Below are positions 10,951-20,355 of a DNA stretch of 64,000 bases, piece after piece. Position numbers and translations under genes: made by a program. The notes beneath the pieces are model-generated. The model was given only the letters and a program-made list of their open reading frames with translations, was not told the DNA's origin and ran no database searches. This DNA comes from Paramacrobiotus metropolitanus (taxonomy: Eukaryota; Tardigrada; Eutardigrada; Parachela; Macrobiotidae), in contig NW_026570224.1 of NCBI RefSeq assembly GCF_019649055.1, positions 62,001 to 126,000 on the forward strand. Direction: 5' to 3'. How positions within the stretch are numbered: position 1 is the first letter of the stretch; every line of letters starts with the position of its first letter.

Positions 10951-11920
10951 ATGATTCACCACTTCATAACCGTTGTTGTCTTTGACTGCAAGTTTGATCT
11001 GCAGAAAATTGCATCGTCCACCAAGTGTACATCTGTGAAGGATTTTAAGGCGCTTAATCTGACATCCTATGATGGTAGCTATTGTCAAGTTTTCAGTTCA
11101 GGCAAAGCAATCATCAATGGCGGCACTTCAGAGAAAGAAGTACGCACATTGTTGAAGCGATACCGGTTCCGTTTAACACATCTTGGCTATACTGCCAATG
11201 TCGTTAGCAAGCGCACTGCGAATATTATGGCTACGTACGACCATCAGCATCCGATCAACTTGTATAAGTTCGCGAAAGCACAGAAGTTGTATTATGAACC
11301 GGAGTTGTTTGACGCGGCAAAATGCGATACGCCGATTTGGGTATAACCGTGAAAGTTTTAGTTCCGGAAAATGTACGATCCTAGGCGCCAAGAGTGTGAA
11401 AGCAGTGGATATTTGCATTGACCGTCTTCGAGCCACACTGCCATCCAATCCACCGCCGTCTCCTGACTTCGATGTAAGTGCCGTGCGCAAGAAGCGCAAA
11501 TCCATCAATTCTGACATTGATGAATTCGTGCGAGTCTTGGAAGCAGAGATGATGCGTGAATCAGAGGGCCGCACAACAGTTAGTCAAGGCACACAGACCA
11601 CACCCCGAAAGCGAAAACGAACCATTCCCCAAAAGATTGATGTAAGCCAAACAGTACAGCAGGAGAAGTGCAACGACATGGAAGAATGGCTGCAGGCAAT
11701 TGAGAAGTGTGGAGAGGAGGAGCCCGCCCTTACGTTGACACAGTGCGATAAATTGGTTGCACAGTGGGGAAAGGATTCCAAAGAAACTGACCAAGTCGCC
11801 ATGGAGCACGAGGAGAAGTTGGAGGAACCCGTATTCACTCTAACACAGTGCGAGAAATTAGTTGCACATTGTCCAAACAGATCAAGTGATGCCTTTACTT
11901 GGCCAGAAGACATCTTCTAA
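10951..11920 (+). CDS. TATA-binding protein (TBP)-like protein of the Polinton, with C-terminal extension
   Basis: TBP binds TATA-type promoters and nucleates transcription complexes. The N-terminal block matches the first TBP repeat: CKFDLQKIA against CKLDLKTIA, QVFSSGKAIINGG against LIFSSGKMVCTGA, then LTHLGYTANV and INLYKF in the positions of QKLGFPAKF and IRLEGL. YYEPELF (residues about 114-120) equals the highly conserved SYEPELF that opens the second repeat, and SFSSGKCTILGAKS matches its VSGKVVLTGAK. A Lys/Arg-rich and Glu-rich tail follows, with two copies of a LTLTQCxKLVA motif (near 11732 and 11838). About one interruption is present. The shared intergenic element lies upstream. I know TBP homologues from large DNA viruses but not from Polintons. 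Confidence 0.85.
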
Positions 11921-12137
11921 ATGAACTGATTCGATGTGCGCTGTTCATACTTTTGCGTAGTTTTTATGTCGCAAACTTGTAGTTTTCGATTTGCTTTTTC
12001 CATAGACTTTGCATGTAATAATGTGACTTTCCTTGCACTTTTCCGATTGCAATTTTGGTAGTTTATTGAACGCAATTTTCTAATACAAAAAAACTCCCGT
12101 TTTTATCCTGAAAAAATGTTAAAAAAAGAGAGCTGAA
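11921..12137. other. Intergenic spacer with T/A runs in the Polinton
   Basis: The spacer lies between the TBP-like gene and the second copy of the shared element. Several T-rich and A-rich runs suggest transcript end signals; no gene is seen. Confidence 0.35.
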
Positions 12138-12220
12138 TGCTCCAAATCGGTGGTAGTTTTAACTTGTCTGCGGCCAGGTTGAATCTACTGCTGTTTTGGG
12201 AATTTGCTCATTAAGCCATT
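12138..12220 (+). promoter_or_regulatory. Shared Polinton intergenic element, copy 2
   Basis: After an A-run there is a GAGC..GCTCC inverted pair, AAATC, TTAACTTGTC..GGCCAGGTTGAA and GTTTTGGGAA, in the same order as the copies at 10687 and 20219. It lies about 50 bp ahead of the packaging ATPase gene and the whole structural-gene block. Confidence 0.55.
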
Positions 12221-12268
12221 CTACAAATCTGAATCACATGCAACCATTAAAATACTGTTTTTGGGAAA

Positions 12269-12895
12269 ATGGAACGTGTAAATTTTGATTTTCGCTTCAA
12301 AACACCATGCTCGGTGTATGTGTGCGGCCCAACAATGTCTGGTAAATCCACTTTGATAATGGAGTTACTTAAAGCACCGCATGCACACTTTTACCCGTGT
12401 CCGAAACGTATAGTATACGCGTACGGAACTTGGCAGAATTCGTTCAAAGAATTTCCTTCGTCAATTGAATTAGTCTCTGACTATAACAAACTGTTCGATG
12501 ATGGATTTTTCAACCCAAATGTCCCAACGTTACTAATACTTGACGATCTAATGGAAGAATTAGCCAACAATGTAAAAGCCTCAACACTTTTCACGCGAGA
12601 TGTGCACCATAAGAATGTCACTGCTGTATTTATATCGCAGAACTTGTTCAAACAAGGGAAAAGCATGCGCGACATTGCTTTGAATGCCCAGTACTTGATT
12701 TTGTTCAAAGTGTGAGAGACATCCAGCAAATTCGTGTGCTGAGTCGACAACTAGGAATGAAACATTTGGAAAATGCGTACAAAAGGCCATTAAGGAACAG
12801 TACGGCTATTTGATTGTAAATTTACGACCTGAAACTCCGGACAACTTGCGACTTCAATCACATATTTTTGCTCATCGACGCATTTATACAGAATG
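12269..12895 (+). CDS. Genome-packaging ATPase (FtsK/HerA type) of the Polinton
   Basis: It is the motor that would load element DNA into capsids. Walker A is GPTMSGKST (residues 20-28) and Walker B is TLLILDDLM (87-95). After it come TAVFISQNLFKQG, which fits the sensor/Q region of A32-like ATPases, and the usual C-terminal segment ending just before the next gene (stop overlaps the ATG at 12893). About one interruption is visible. It opens a tight run of structural genes with 1-10 bp overlaps or gaps, so the block from 12269 to 18710 probably acts as one unit. Confidence 0.9.
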
Positions 12896-13213
12896 AATCC
12901 AAGTGAAATCTTTGACATAGTGCGAGCGCTGCAAGCTATGTCACCCATTCAGCGTAGAGGCTTTTTTGCACATTGCACAAAGAAACAAGTCAATGCCATG
13001 GAAGAGGCATGTTTGAATCTGTTGAAGAATCCAAGTGGTCTAAGCAAATCACAACTCCAGCAAGCGAGAAAGTATGCAGCAAGCATTAAGCGACTGGCCA
13101 GCCGTGATACGCCGCGAAAACGAAAACAGCAGATTTTACAGCAAAGAGGTGGATTTCTCGGTGCTTTATTGCCAATTTTAGGAACGCTATTATCTACATT
13201 CATAGCAAAATGA
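12893..13213 (+). CDS. Small basic protein with hydrophobic C-terminus (capsid-associated, Polinton)
   Basis: 106 residues: a helical N-terminal part, a basic middle (SRDTPRKRKQQILQQRGG) and a final hydrophobic glycine/leucine segment GFLGALLPILGTLLSTFIAK. This architecture, and the place between ATPase and the MKTFVLVPE-type gene, matches small Polinton virion proteins thought to be membrane-active or core proteins. No enzymatic motif is present. The stop overlaps the start of the next gene. Confidence 0.65.
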   Translation: MNPSEIFDIVRALQAMSPIQRRGFFAHCTKKQVNAMEEACLNLLKNPSGLSKSQLQQARKYAASIKRLASRDTPRKRKQQILQQRGGFLGALLPILGTLLSTFIAK

Positions 13214-14370
13214 AGACATTCGTGCTCGTACCGGAGAGCGAATACAATACGGTGATGAAACCGTGTCCAACACCATGGACAAAGGCCTATCAAATTAGCA
13301 GTGAGATTGAGAGGCATTTAACACAAGGTCCAAAGACCAGTGCCGAACACAAACTTGTTGATTCATCAAATTCAATGCCGCAGACATTTGTACAAACCCC
13401 AAACCATGCAGATATTCCGCCTGTGCCAGCTAGTTCACGTGTTACTTATGATCACGCAGCACAAGTGGATACCGCACCGCTATTTGAATATGTTGCTGCG
13501 CCCAAACCTTTCATGGCAGACAGTCAAACACAATCGGACCCTATACAGCCAACAGTTCATTACATCGAAAAGGATCCTGTTTATTATCCTGTTCCAGTCC
13601 CGCAGTATATCAGTGCACCGGGCAAGTCTGTTGTGCGGCATGTTTATAAACCTCAACCTAAAAATAAGCGGATATCTAAGCAGAACCGTGCGAAAAATGC
13701 AGCCAGTACAATGCGTCATCCAAATGTGTCTACGATTACCAAAGGACCTGCATTGCCTGCCATCACATACGGCAATCAAAATCCGCAGCTGGTGTATCAG
13801 AATCCTCCATTGCTTCCAGCTGGCAATCCGTACTGGGAAATACGCAGTCCTTCGCCTACATTGGCTTTGGCTGACAACACGTCTGTACCAAATGTAGAAT
13901 GGCCGGACAGCGATGATGATTTATCATCTTCGTATGCATTAGCTCCCGCAGCCGCAGTACCGTCTTTAACGCACGAGCAGCCGCAGTTGCCCAGCAGTGC
14001 AAGTCGAAAAGCAATCACATATGCGCAGCCACAATTGCCGGCGTCTCACCAACTGGAGGCTTTGACTTATGTGCAGCCTAGAATTGCAGCACCTGCTGCC
14101 AGAAAATCACTTACATATGAGCAAGCCCGTTTGCCAGCACCTGCGGCCAGAAAAGCACTTACATATGAGCAAGCCAGTTTGCCAGCACCAGCTACCAAGC
14201 CAGCATTGACATATAGGGCGCCAAATAAAATTTCGGTCCCGGCAATCTTATACAAGCCCGATGAAATGTTTACAGCACGCAGCAAGAAAGCAAGAAACGA
14301 TAATCAGCCTCCAACAAAGAAACATAAAACACAGCATCAGACAGGTAGTGGTTGGATCTCTTATGCATAA
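13210..14370 (+). CDS. Polinton structural protein with proline-rich C-terminal repeats
   Basis: 386 residues. It starts MKTFVLVPESEYN, an N-terminus I associate with a recurrent Polinton structural gene. The middle is Pro/Tyr/Val-rich. From about residue 255 to 340 a 17-20-residue unit of the type ARKALTYEQARLPAPA repeats five or six times. The tail is basic (KKARNDNQPPTKKHKTQH). No domain of known function is seen. It overlaps the integrase start through TAATG. Confidence 0.6.
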   Translation: MKTFVLVPESEYNTVMKPCPTPWTKAYQISSEIERHLTQGPKTSAEHKLVDSSNSMPQTFVQTPNHADIPPVPASSRVTYDHAAQVDTAPLFEYVAAPKPFMADSQTQSDPIQPTVHYIEKDPVYYPVPVPQYISAPGKSVVRHVYKPQPKNKRISKQNRAKNAASTMRHPNVSTITKGPALPAITYGNQNPQLVYQNPPLLPAGNPYWEIRSPSPTLALADNTSVPNVEWPDSDDDLSSSYALAPAAAVPSLTHEQPQLPSSASRKAITYAQPQLPASHQLEALTYVQPRIAAPAARKSLTYEQARLPAPAARKALTYEQASLPAPATKPALTYRAPNKISVPAILYKPDEMFTARSKKARNDNQPPTKKHKTQHQTGSGWISYA

Positions 14371-15437
14371 TGGTTTCCCTGGATGATCTATATTTGGATC
14401 CCTCCAATCCGGGCAGTTTGGGAGGAGTGGAACGTCTTTACACGGAAGCCAGTAAACACGGCTTTACAAAAGATCAAGTTGAACGATACTTGCAGTCAAA
14501 AGACACCTATACCGAGCATCGACCGTACCGCTCAAAATTCAAACGGAGAAAAATTATCTGTGTCGGTGTAAACGATCAACATCAAATTGATCTTGCCGAT
14601 ATGCAGAAATTTCACAAAGAGAACGACGGAGTAAAGTATCTGTTAACATGCATTGACTGTTTTTCGCGATATGCATGGGCCATTCCTGTGAAATCAAAGA
14701 AACCAAGTGAGATTGTTCGAGCGTTGGAAACAATCTACAGAGACTTACGTACACCACCGCTGCGGTGTCAGAGCGATAATGGAAAGGAATTTACAGCCAA
14801 GGTAGTGAGAGATTTTCTTCGCGACTGTGGAGTTACTTTCTTTACCACAAAGAACGATGACATAAAGTGTGCAATGGTGGAGCGCTTCAACAGAACACTC
14901 AAGGACAGACTTTACGTTTACATGACAGAGAAACAGACATACCGATACCTGGACGTGCTGGACGATGTGGTCACAGCATATAATAATAGCGTGCACTCTG
15001 CTACCGGTTTTGCGCCAAGTGAAGTGGACGTGCAAAAAGCTCGCGTGATACGGGGTAAAATGCTTGAGGAAGATGAAATGGATACAATTAAACCTCCTGG
15101 TTTTGCTGTTGGAGATTATGTGCGACTTGCCAAAAAGAAGCTTACGTTTGAGAAAGGATATGAAACAAACTTCACGGAGGAGCTTTTCAAAGTGATAAAA
15201 GTTATTAAGAAAGGGAAGCAGTGGTTGTATGCAGTTGAAGATTTGTCAGGTGAAGAGGTTGACGGCTTGTTCTATGGTCAAGAGCTGTCGAAATTTATTA
15301 TGACTGAACGATCAGGTCATAAAATATCACGCATATTAAGGACGAGAAAGCATAAGGGAAAGGAACAATATCTCGTGCGATGGTATGGTTACGGGCCAGC
15401 TTATGATTCCTGGGAGGACAAAGATAATCTAAAATGA
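14370..15437 (+). CDS. Retroviral-like integrase with C-terminal chromodomain (Polinton)
   Basis: 355 residues, one uninterrupted frame. It would insert element DNA and make the 6-bp duplication. The DDE core is visible: HQIDLADMQKF (first D), CQSDNGKEF (second D) and MVERFNRTLKDRL (E). FAVGDYVRLAKKK fits the SH3-like DNA-binding part. The last 45 residues (KISRILRTRKHKGKEQYLV, RWYGYGPAYDSWED) form a chromodomain with the aromatic cage positions, which in other elements steers insertion to modified histones. The start ATG at 14370 overlaps the stop of the gene before; the stop overlaps the next start (ATGA). Confidence 0.93.
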   Translation: MVSLDDLYLDPSNPGSLGGVERLYTEASKHGFTKDQVERYLQSKDTYTEHRPYRSKFKRRKIICVGVNDQHQIDLADMQKFHKENDGVKYLLTCIDCFSRYAWAIPVKSKKPSEIVRALETIYRDLRTPPLRCQSDNGKEFTAKVVRDFLRDCGVTFFTTKNDDIKCAMVERFNRTLKDRLYVYMTEKQTYRYLDVLDDVVTAYNNSVHSATGFAPSEVDVQKARVIRGKMLEEDEMDTIKPPGFAVGDYVRLAKKKLTFEKGYETNFTEELFKVIKVIKKGKQWLYAVEDLSGEEVDGLFYGQELSKFIMTERSGHKISRILRTRKHKGKEQYLVRWYGYGPAYDSWEDKDNLK

Positions 15438-16272
15438 GTTTTTACATGTCATTACCAAGTTCTGCATCCAGTACGATATTCCCGGATAATCGTCCTGGCT
15501 GCTATACGACACAACTTATCCGTTCAATTGACTTGGACGGAGAATGGGAGGTTGGACTTTCTGAACTAATTCTCCCGCCAATGGAAATGCGTTTTCAGTC
15601 AGATCTAAAGGTTGCAATAAGCAAACCATATAAGCCGACTTTTGAAGTGCGTACGCTCCCAAAGAAATTATTCTATAGAGATGAATATGATTTAATCAGT
15701 AGCGTAAACGAAATGCTCACATACAATCCGCGTTTCGCTCGCAATTTGGACTTTCGCTACAGCCACCACGACTTGATTAACAGAGAGCCTAAAGACTTAC
15801 CCCAAACAACGGAAGACGAAAAAAAGCAGTATGAAAAACTCCCTTTGCAGCCATCAAAATTCAAGGAGATCATGGACAGCTTTTCGTGCGCGGTGACAGT
15901 CAAGTTATATTTGGAAGGAGCGGAGTATACACGTGCCCTTGGATTACACAATAACTATCCTTATATGGGGATTGAAAAGGAACCTTTCGTGTTACGTCCA
16001 CCCAAACATTGCCGCATTGTGAACATCTACTGTGATTTAGTGGAATATCAACTCGTAGGGGATGCAATGGTCCCTGTTCTGCGCACATTGTGTACCGAAG
16101 CCAGTTCGTACGATGGTACCGTTCTGCGTTTCGAGAATCCGCATTACTTGCCTGTTCAAAACAGACATTTAGCACAGTGGAGATTGAAGTGACTGACGAC
16201 AGAGGAGAAGAAATACGATTTCATAGCGGAGTAGCAGTGATTAAATTACATTTCAGACCAAAAAGATATTAA
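15434..16272 (+). CDS. Minor capsid (penton-like) protein of the Polinton
   Basis: It starts MSFYMSLPSSASSTIFPDNR, the signature opening of the Polinton minor capsid protein, followed by GEWEVGLSELILPP. Near the end come IVNIYCDLVEYQLVGD, NPHYLPV and a final strand set (VEIEVTDDRG, VIKLHFRPKRY), which together give the single jelly-roll pattern of the pentameric vertex protein. About one interruption is present. It sits in the structural block between integrase and the capsid-associated gene. Confidence 0.85.
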
Positions 16273-16274
16273 CC

Positions 16275-16725
16275 ATGGTATTGAAGGAGCACCATTTCAG
16301 CGAATCTCGCTACACAGATTTATTTGCCAAACAGCATGGCTTTGGTATGCCAAAATACCGAGGCGCCCCAGTTATTGGTGGCAGCTTTTGGGGACGGGTG
16401 ATTGGGTTTGCTAAAGGTCTATTTAGCAAAGCTGCACCTTATTTCAAGCCTTGTAACCAAAGCACAACCTCATATGAAGACAGTTGCTTCTAAAGCAGTG
16501 GAGTCAGTCATAGACACAGCCGTGGAGAAAGTTAACAAAAGCTTAAAGAGTCCGCAGGCGAAGAAATGGGCATTAAGGGAGGACGCAAACGACGACGACG
16601 ACAACGAGTGCAAGGACACAAGGTCAAAACTCGCAGACAAGCAAAACGCGTGACTAAACGTAAAGGGACAAGAAAACGAACCAAGCGACAGTTAGCCATC
16701 GACGCAATCGCTAACAGATTTTAAC
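16275..16725 (+). CDS. Capsid-associated/core protein of the Polinton
   Basis: The N-terminal part has GGSFWGRVIGFAKGLFSKAAPYF, a glycine/aromatic amphipathic segment like those in adenovirus pVI/pX-type and Polinton membrane-active proteins. A helical middle (VASKAVESVIDTAVEKV) follows, then a very basic end suited to binding DNA. The coding region is interrupted about once or twice. It lies directly before the major capsid gene, the usual place for this gene. Confidence 0.65.
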
Positions 16726-16732
16726 AAAAATA

Positions 16733-18077
16733 ATGGCGATGATTGAAGCAAATTCGGAGCCTTCGATGCTTCTGGAAAACCATCTCTTTTACTTACCGGC
16801 AACACTGACAGAGATGGAACACAAAGGATTACGATATTGGACCAGCTCAAGCGACATTTGACTCAGCAAACGATATTGTTTTCACTATTGCGCCCTCTCT
16901 GAGCGAATTAGTGAGCTTGGCGGATATTAGATTTAAATGCGACTTGCACGTTACGAATAAAGACGGCGCAGATTTGAAAGATTCGGACTGCTTGGCACCA
17001 GTTAACAACATTCTGCACAGCCTGTTCCAGTCAGTTACTGTTACCATCGGTGGTCGGAATGTCACGGATACAAGCACGCTGTATCACTATCGTGCATACC
17101 TAGAATCATTGCTCGGTTTTACGGATCAAGCTCAAAAATCACAACTTACCCTATCGGGATTTGTATTGGATAATAACTGGGAGAAAAAGCCTGGTCATGT
17201 TACAGATGCAACAACAAAAGTGAATCGTTTCTGTAGCGATGGGTCAAACAAAAGACGGGATTGGCTACAGAATATGAAACCGTTGCAGTTGTCAGGCAAA
17301 CTTCACTGTGACCTGTTTCAACAAGATAAGCCACTCTTGCCCGGAGTCGAGCTCACAATTAAGTTGGTGCGGAACAAGAACGAAGTGGTTTTGTTGCTGA
17401 CAGTGATAGCAACGCCCCGAAAATGGTGGCTATCAGAAATCCGCGCTTGCAAGTAAGAAAATATGAACCTTCTCCGGATTATTTTACCGCCTTGAGCAAA
17501 GAACTACTCAGCACCACTTCAAAATATCACATTGAGCGTGTGGTAATGCGTGAACATACATTGATTCTTGGTCAGCAACAAGCTGTTTGGTCCAATATTG
17601 TTATGGGTCAGCTGCCGAAAATAATGATTTTTGGCATTGTACCGAGCCGATCGTTTGCTGGTGAATACGGATCATCCCCATTTAACTTTACACATTTCAA
17701 CTTGACCAATATCGTGGCCGAGATTGACGGCCAACTGTTTCCCACACAAGGCTACAATCTAAATTACGAGAAGGGCAGTTCGATACAAGGCTATGAAGGT
17801 CTGTTGGATACACTTGAACGTCTCAACGAGGAGCGGGTGAATTGCCAATAGACCGTGAACAGTACAACAAGGGTGGATTCTGCCTGTACGGATTTGATTT
17901 TACGCGTGGACACACAGGACGAGGGCAATGTCCCTGTCCCGCCATGGGAATTTGAATATACATATGAAATTCGCCAAAGGTTTAGAAGAAAATGCGGTGT
18001 GTGTAGCCATGTTGGTGTTCGATAACGTGATCGAAATTAACAACAACCGTCAGGTTATCTTTGATTTTGCACCATGA
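16733..18077 (+). CDS. Major capsid protein, double jelly roll (Polinton)
   Basis: The sequence matches Polinton major capsid proteins: SLADIRFKCDLHVTNKDG, LAPVNNILHSLFQSVTVTIGG, YHYRAYLESLLGF, GVELTIKLVRNKN, IERVVMREHTLILG, PKIMIFGIVPSRSFAGEYG and DREQYNKGGFCLYGFDFT. The strand-rich layout with two similar halves fits the double jelly roll that forms hexon-like capsomers. There are about three interruptions. The end overlaps the protease start. Confidence 0.88.
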
Positions 18078-18571
18078 ACAACCTGCAAATCCAAGCCGCA
18101 TTACAGAAGGACCCAAAAATCCGAGATATTTTTGTGGGAGTGTATTCTGCAAACACACTACCGGACAAAGAATTTCCTGGTGCTTACATTGTCAACACAG
18201 AGGTAGACGGCAATCGCGGCGAGCACTGGGTGGCATTTTACTGTGTATCACCAGGCATACTAGAAGCCTTCGATTCGTACGGTAAAAATCCGGCCGTATA
18301 CTCACAGCACATCAAGAATTGGATGGGTGACGACTTTCTCATTGTATCTAACACGGAGCGGCAAAGTGTAGACAGCACAGTCTGCGGTCAGTACTGCATG
18401 TTCTTTGTTACGCTACGTTGCTACGGATACTCATACAAGGATGTCATGTCAGCACTAACCAAGCATAAAGGAGTGAACGATGTGTTCGTATGCAAGTTCA
18501 TTAACAAGTTTTTCAGTATGCGAACACGAGTAAAAGACCGCAACTTTATAAATGGACTTATCGCAAATTAA
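18074..18571 (+). CDS. Adenovirus-type maturation cysteine protease (Polinton)
   Basis: 165 residues, one clean frame. It would cut capsid precursors during maturation. Catalytic candidates are in the right order: His51 in GEHWVAFY, Asp67 in EAFDSYG and Cys108 in VCGQYCMFF. DFLIVSNTERQS supplies the loop with a glutamine before the cysteine. Length and order agree with Ulp1/adenain-like proteases of Polintons. It follows the capsid genes and overlaps the small membrane gene that starts at 18552. Confidence 0.92.
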   Translation: MNNLQIQAALQKDPKIRDIFVGVYSANTLPDKEFPGAYIVNTEVDGNRGEHWVAFYCVSPGILEAFDSYGKNPAVYSQHIKNWMGDDFLIVSNTERQSVDSTVCGQYCMFFVTLRCYGYSYKDVMSALTKHKGVNDVFVCKFINKFFSMRTRVKDRNFINGLIAN

Positions 18572-18710
18572 CAAAAAGCAGGTCGTGGCCACCTTGTTCT
18601 GGGTGGTCATGTTTGGCCTTCTCATCAGTTTCTATTCCCTGCAAATCTATCAATCCATTAAGGAAACAGAAACATTACGGAAATTGATATTAAAGCGTCA
18701 AAAGACGTGA
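18552..18710 (+). CDS. Small single-pass membrane protein (Polinton)
   Basis: 52 residues from ATG to stop, overlapping the protease gene by 20 bp. A single hydrophobic span (VATLFWVVMFGLLISFYSL) lies between short polar ends, and the tail is basic (LRKLILKRQKT). Small one-pass proteins at this place are common in Polintons; function is unknown. Confidence 0.6.
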   Translation: MDLSQINKKQVVATLFWVVMFGLLISFYSLQIYQSIKETETLRKLILKRQKT

Positions 18711-18853
18711 CAGAAGCGTTCCTGAACACTATGATGCTAACGGATACCAATAAATCAACAAGCTATAATGGATAAAAGGATTTCATCTTCTACTGTATTA
18801 TTTCCACATTGTGTCTCATTTTGTGGACACTGGAAGTGTACGTTCAAATTAAG

Positions 18854-18988
18854 ATGACATCACAGCTGCCCAGCGATCCCATCATGATTCCCGAGGCCAT
18901 GTTCAACAAAATCTTCCATAACGTGACTAGCATGCTGGGTGGAAAACAAATATACAGAATAACTGGTTACGGACCACTGACTGTTTAG
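18854..18988 (+). CDS. Short possible Polinton reading frame
   Basis: 44 residues (MTSQLPSDPIMIPEAMFNKI onward). Ahead of its ATG, hydrophobic codons continue in frame without an earlier start. It may be a small structural protein or the remains of a membrane protein. Weak support. Confidence 0.3.
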   Translation: MTSQLPSDPIMIPEAMFNKIFHNVTSMLGGKQIYRITGYGPLTV

Positions 18989-19139
18989 ACAAGTGGCAGA
19001 AGTAAAGCTGATGAGACTGTGCAAATCCACGAAGGTAAGAAGGTCAGAAGTCAAACTGTAAACTGCCTTGTACATTACAACGGCTGCATTCTGTCTTTTT
19101 TTGAACAGCCTGTTCCTTTTCCATTCTAGAACACTGAGA

Positions 19140-19601
19140 ATGCCTGTAGACGCCATGTCTGTTCGCAAAGAGGAGAACGGCGTAAAGTATTTTCGCTTCA
19201 GCGACACTCTTCGTATGGAATGGCGTGTAGCTAGCAAGTCGTTTATACTTGTGCGTGTCAGTCCTGGCGGTCCTGCAGATGATGAGACTAGTGCTGGGTG
19301 TGAGCAGTGTATAGAGAGCATGGAGGAATATGACGTTCGTGTGGCTCGTAAATTTATCAGAATGGAGTTAAGCGGTGAAATGATCCAGGCGTTGAGAAAG
19401 TCCATTCTTAAATGGCAGCCTGTAGTTTGCGTGATCGTGGATGGCGTGCGCAAAGAAATTTTCATCAAAGTGAATGGACGTGCGGTGAAAGAGCAAGCAC
19501 AGATCTGCATTATACGCCCAACCGATGGTGGACCTTTGGAACTTTCTGTGTTGGAGTTTCGAATCCTTTGCGCAACTCTAATGACTCTGGTTGATCAGTA
19601 A
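19140..19601 (+). CDS. PC4-like small protein, Polinton paralogue 3
   Basis: 153 residues. Half one has GVKYFRFSDTLRMEWRV and the helix RKFIRMELSGEMIQALRKSI. Half two has KEIFIKVNGRAVKEQAQICI and then GPLELSVLEFRILCATLMTL. The ending ELSVLEFRILCATLMTLVD is close to LDLTLVQFRGLCATLADIV of paralogue 4, so these two are recent relatives. The frame is whole. It begins the right-hand gene group of the element. Confidence 0.55.
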   Translation: MPVDAMSVRKEENGVKYFRFSDTLRMEWRVASKSFILVRVSPGGPADDETSAGCEQCIESMEEYDVRVARKFIRMELSGEMIQALRKSILKWQPVVCVIVDGVRKEIFIKVNGRAVKEQAQICIIRPTDGGPLELSVLEFRILCATLMTLVDQ

Positions 19602-19746
19602 TGGTAAGCACGCTTGTCAGAACTTAATGGGAGAAAGCATATAAGTTTTCAATGTCAGATGTATAGCTGTTTTGCGTACGCGTCGATATCAAGGAAGACT
19701 AGCAAGAAATAGTCATTTACAACATTTTCTGTCTTCAGCAGCAATC

Positions 19747-20186
19747 ATGGAGTCTGATGGGAATGACGATTCTTCTTTGCCGTTTTGCTGCAGCGCTGAC
19801 GATGTATTATGGTTTTGGTTAAGCGACAGTATACGTGTCGGTTTCAGACCATTAGATCAGCATCTTATTATCGCTTCACTGGTTACACACATATCCAGTT
19901 GGAGTCTTGTACGAAACATCGGCGAGTATAATGATACCGTTGTTAAACGCATGATAGAAATGCATGAAGACGACTCATTTCTTCGACTGTGGAATCGCGC
20001 CATCACCACACGAAAAACTCAGTGTTATCGGATCAGGGATGCCACAGGAAAATCTGTTCGGATCCGCTTTAGACCACGCTGTTCGCAGACAGACTGCGTG
20101 CGCATCAGTAGTGCTGGGAATGTGCCTTTGGATCTAACTCTTGTTCAGTTTCGTGGACTATGTGCCACATTAGCCGATATTGTTAC

Positions 20187-20193
<7 letters not shown>
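19747..20193 (+). CDS. PC4-like small protein, Polinton paralogue 4
   Basis: 148 residues, whole frame, ending in a long poly-A tract. Half one: DVLWFWLSDSIRVGFRP followed by DDSFLRLWNRAITTRKT. Half two: YRIRDATGKSVRIRFRP, then VPLDLTLVQFRGLCATLADI. In half two the order of basic strands, then GxxPLDLT and an amphipathic helix, fits the PC4 fold pattern best of all copies. Function not shown; ssDNA or promoter binding is inferred. Confidence 0.55.
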
Positions 20194-20218
<25 letters not shown>

Positions 20219-20223
<5 letters not shown>

Positions 20224-20300
20224 GCTGCCCCGAATTAGTGACGGTCTTAGCTTGTCAGAATAATTGACAGACAAGCTGACATCGTCGCTATTTTGGGAAC
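20219..20300 (+). promoter_or_regulatory. Shared Polinton intergenic element, copy 3
   Basis: After a poly-A run come GGGCGCTGCCCC, GAATT, a strong palindrome (TTAGCTTGTC.. GACAAGCTGA) and ATTTTGGGAA, parallel to the copies at 10687 and 12138. It lies 56 bp ahead of the ATG at 20356. Confidence 0.55.
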
Positions 20301-20355
20301 CCTTTTTGCATTAAGGAGACACAAACAAACTTACGCCGAGAACACTATTGTTAAT

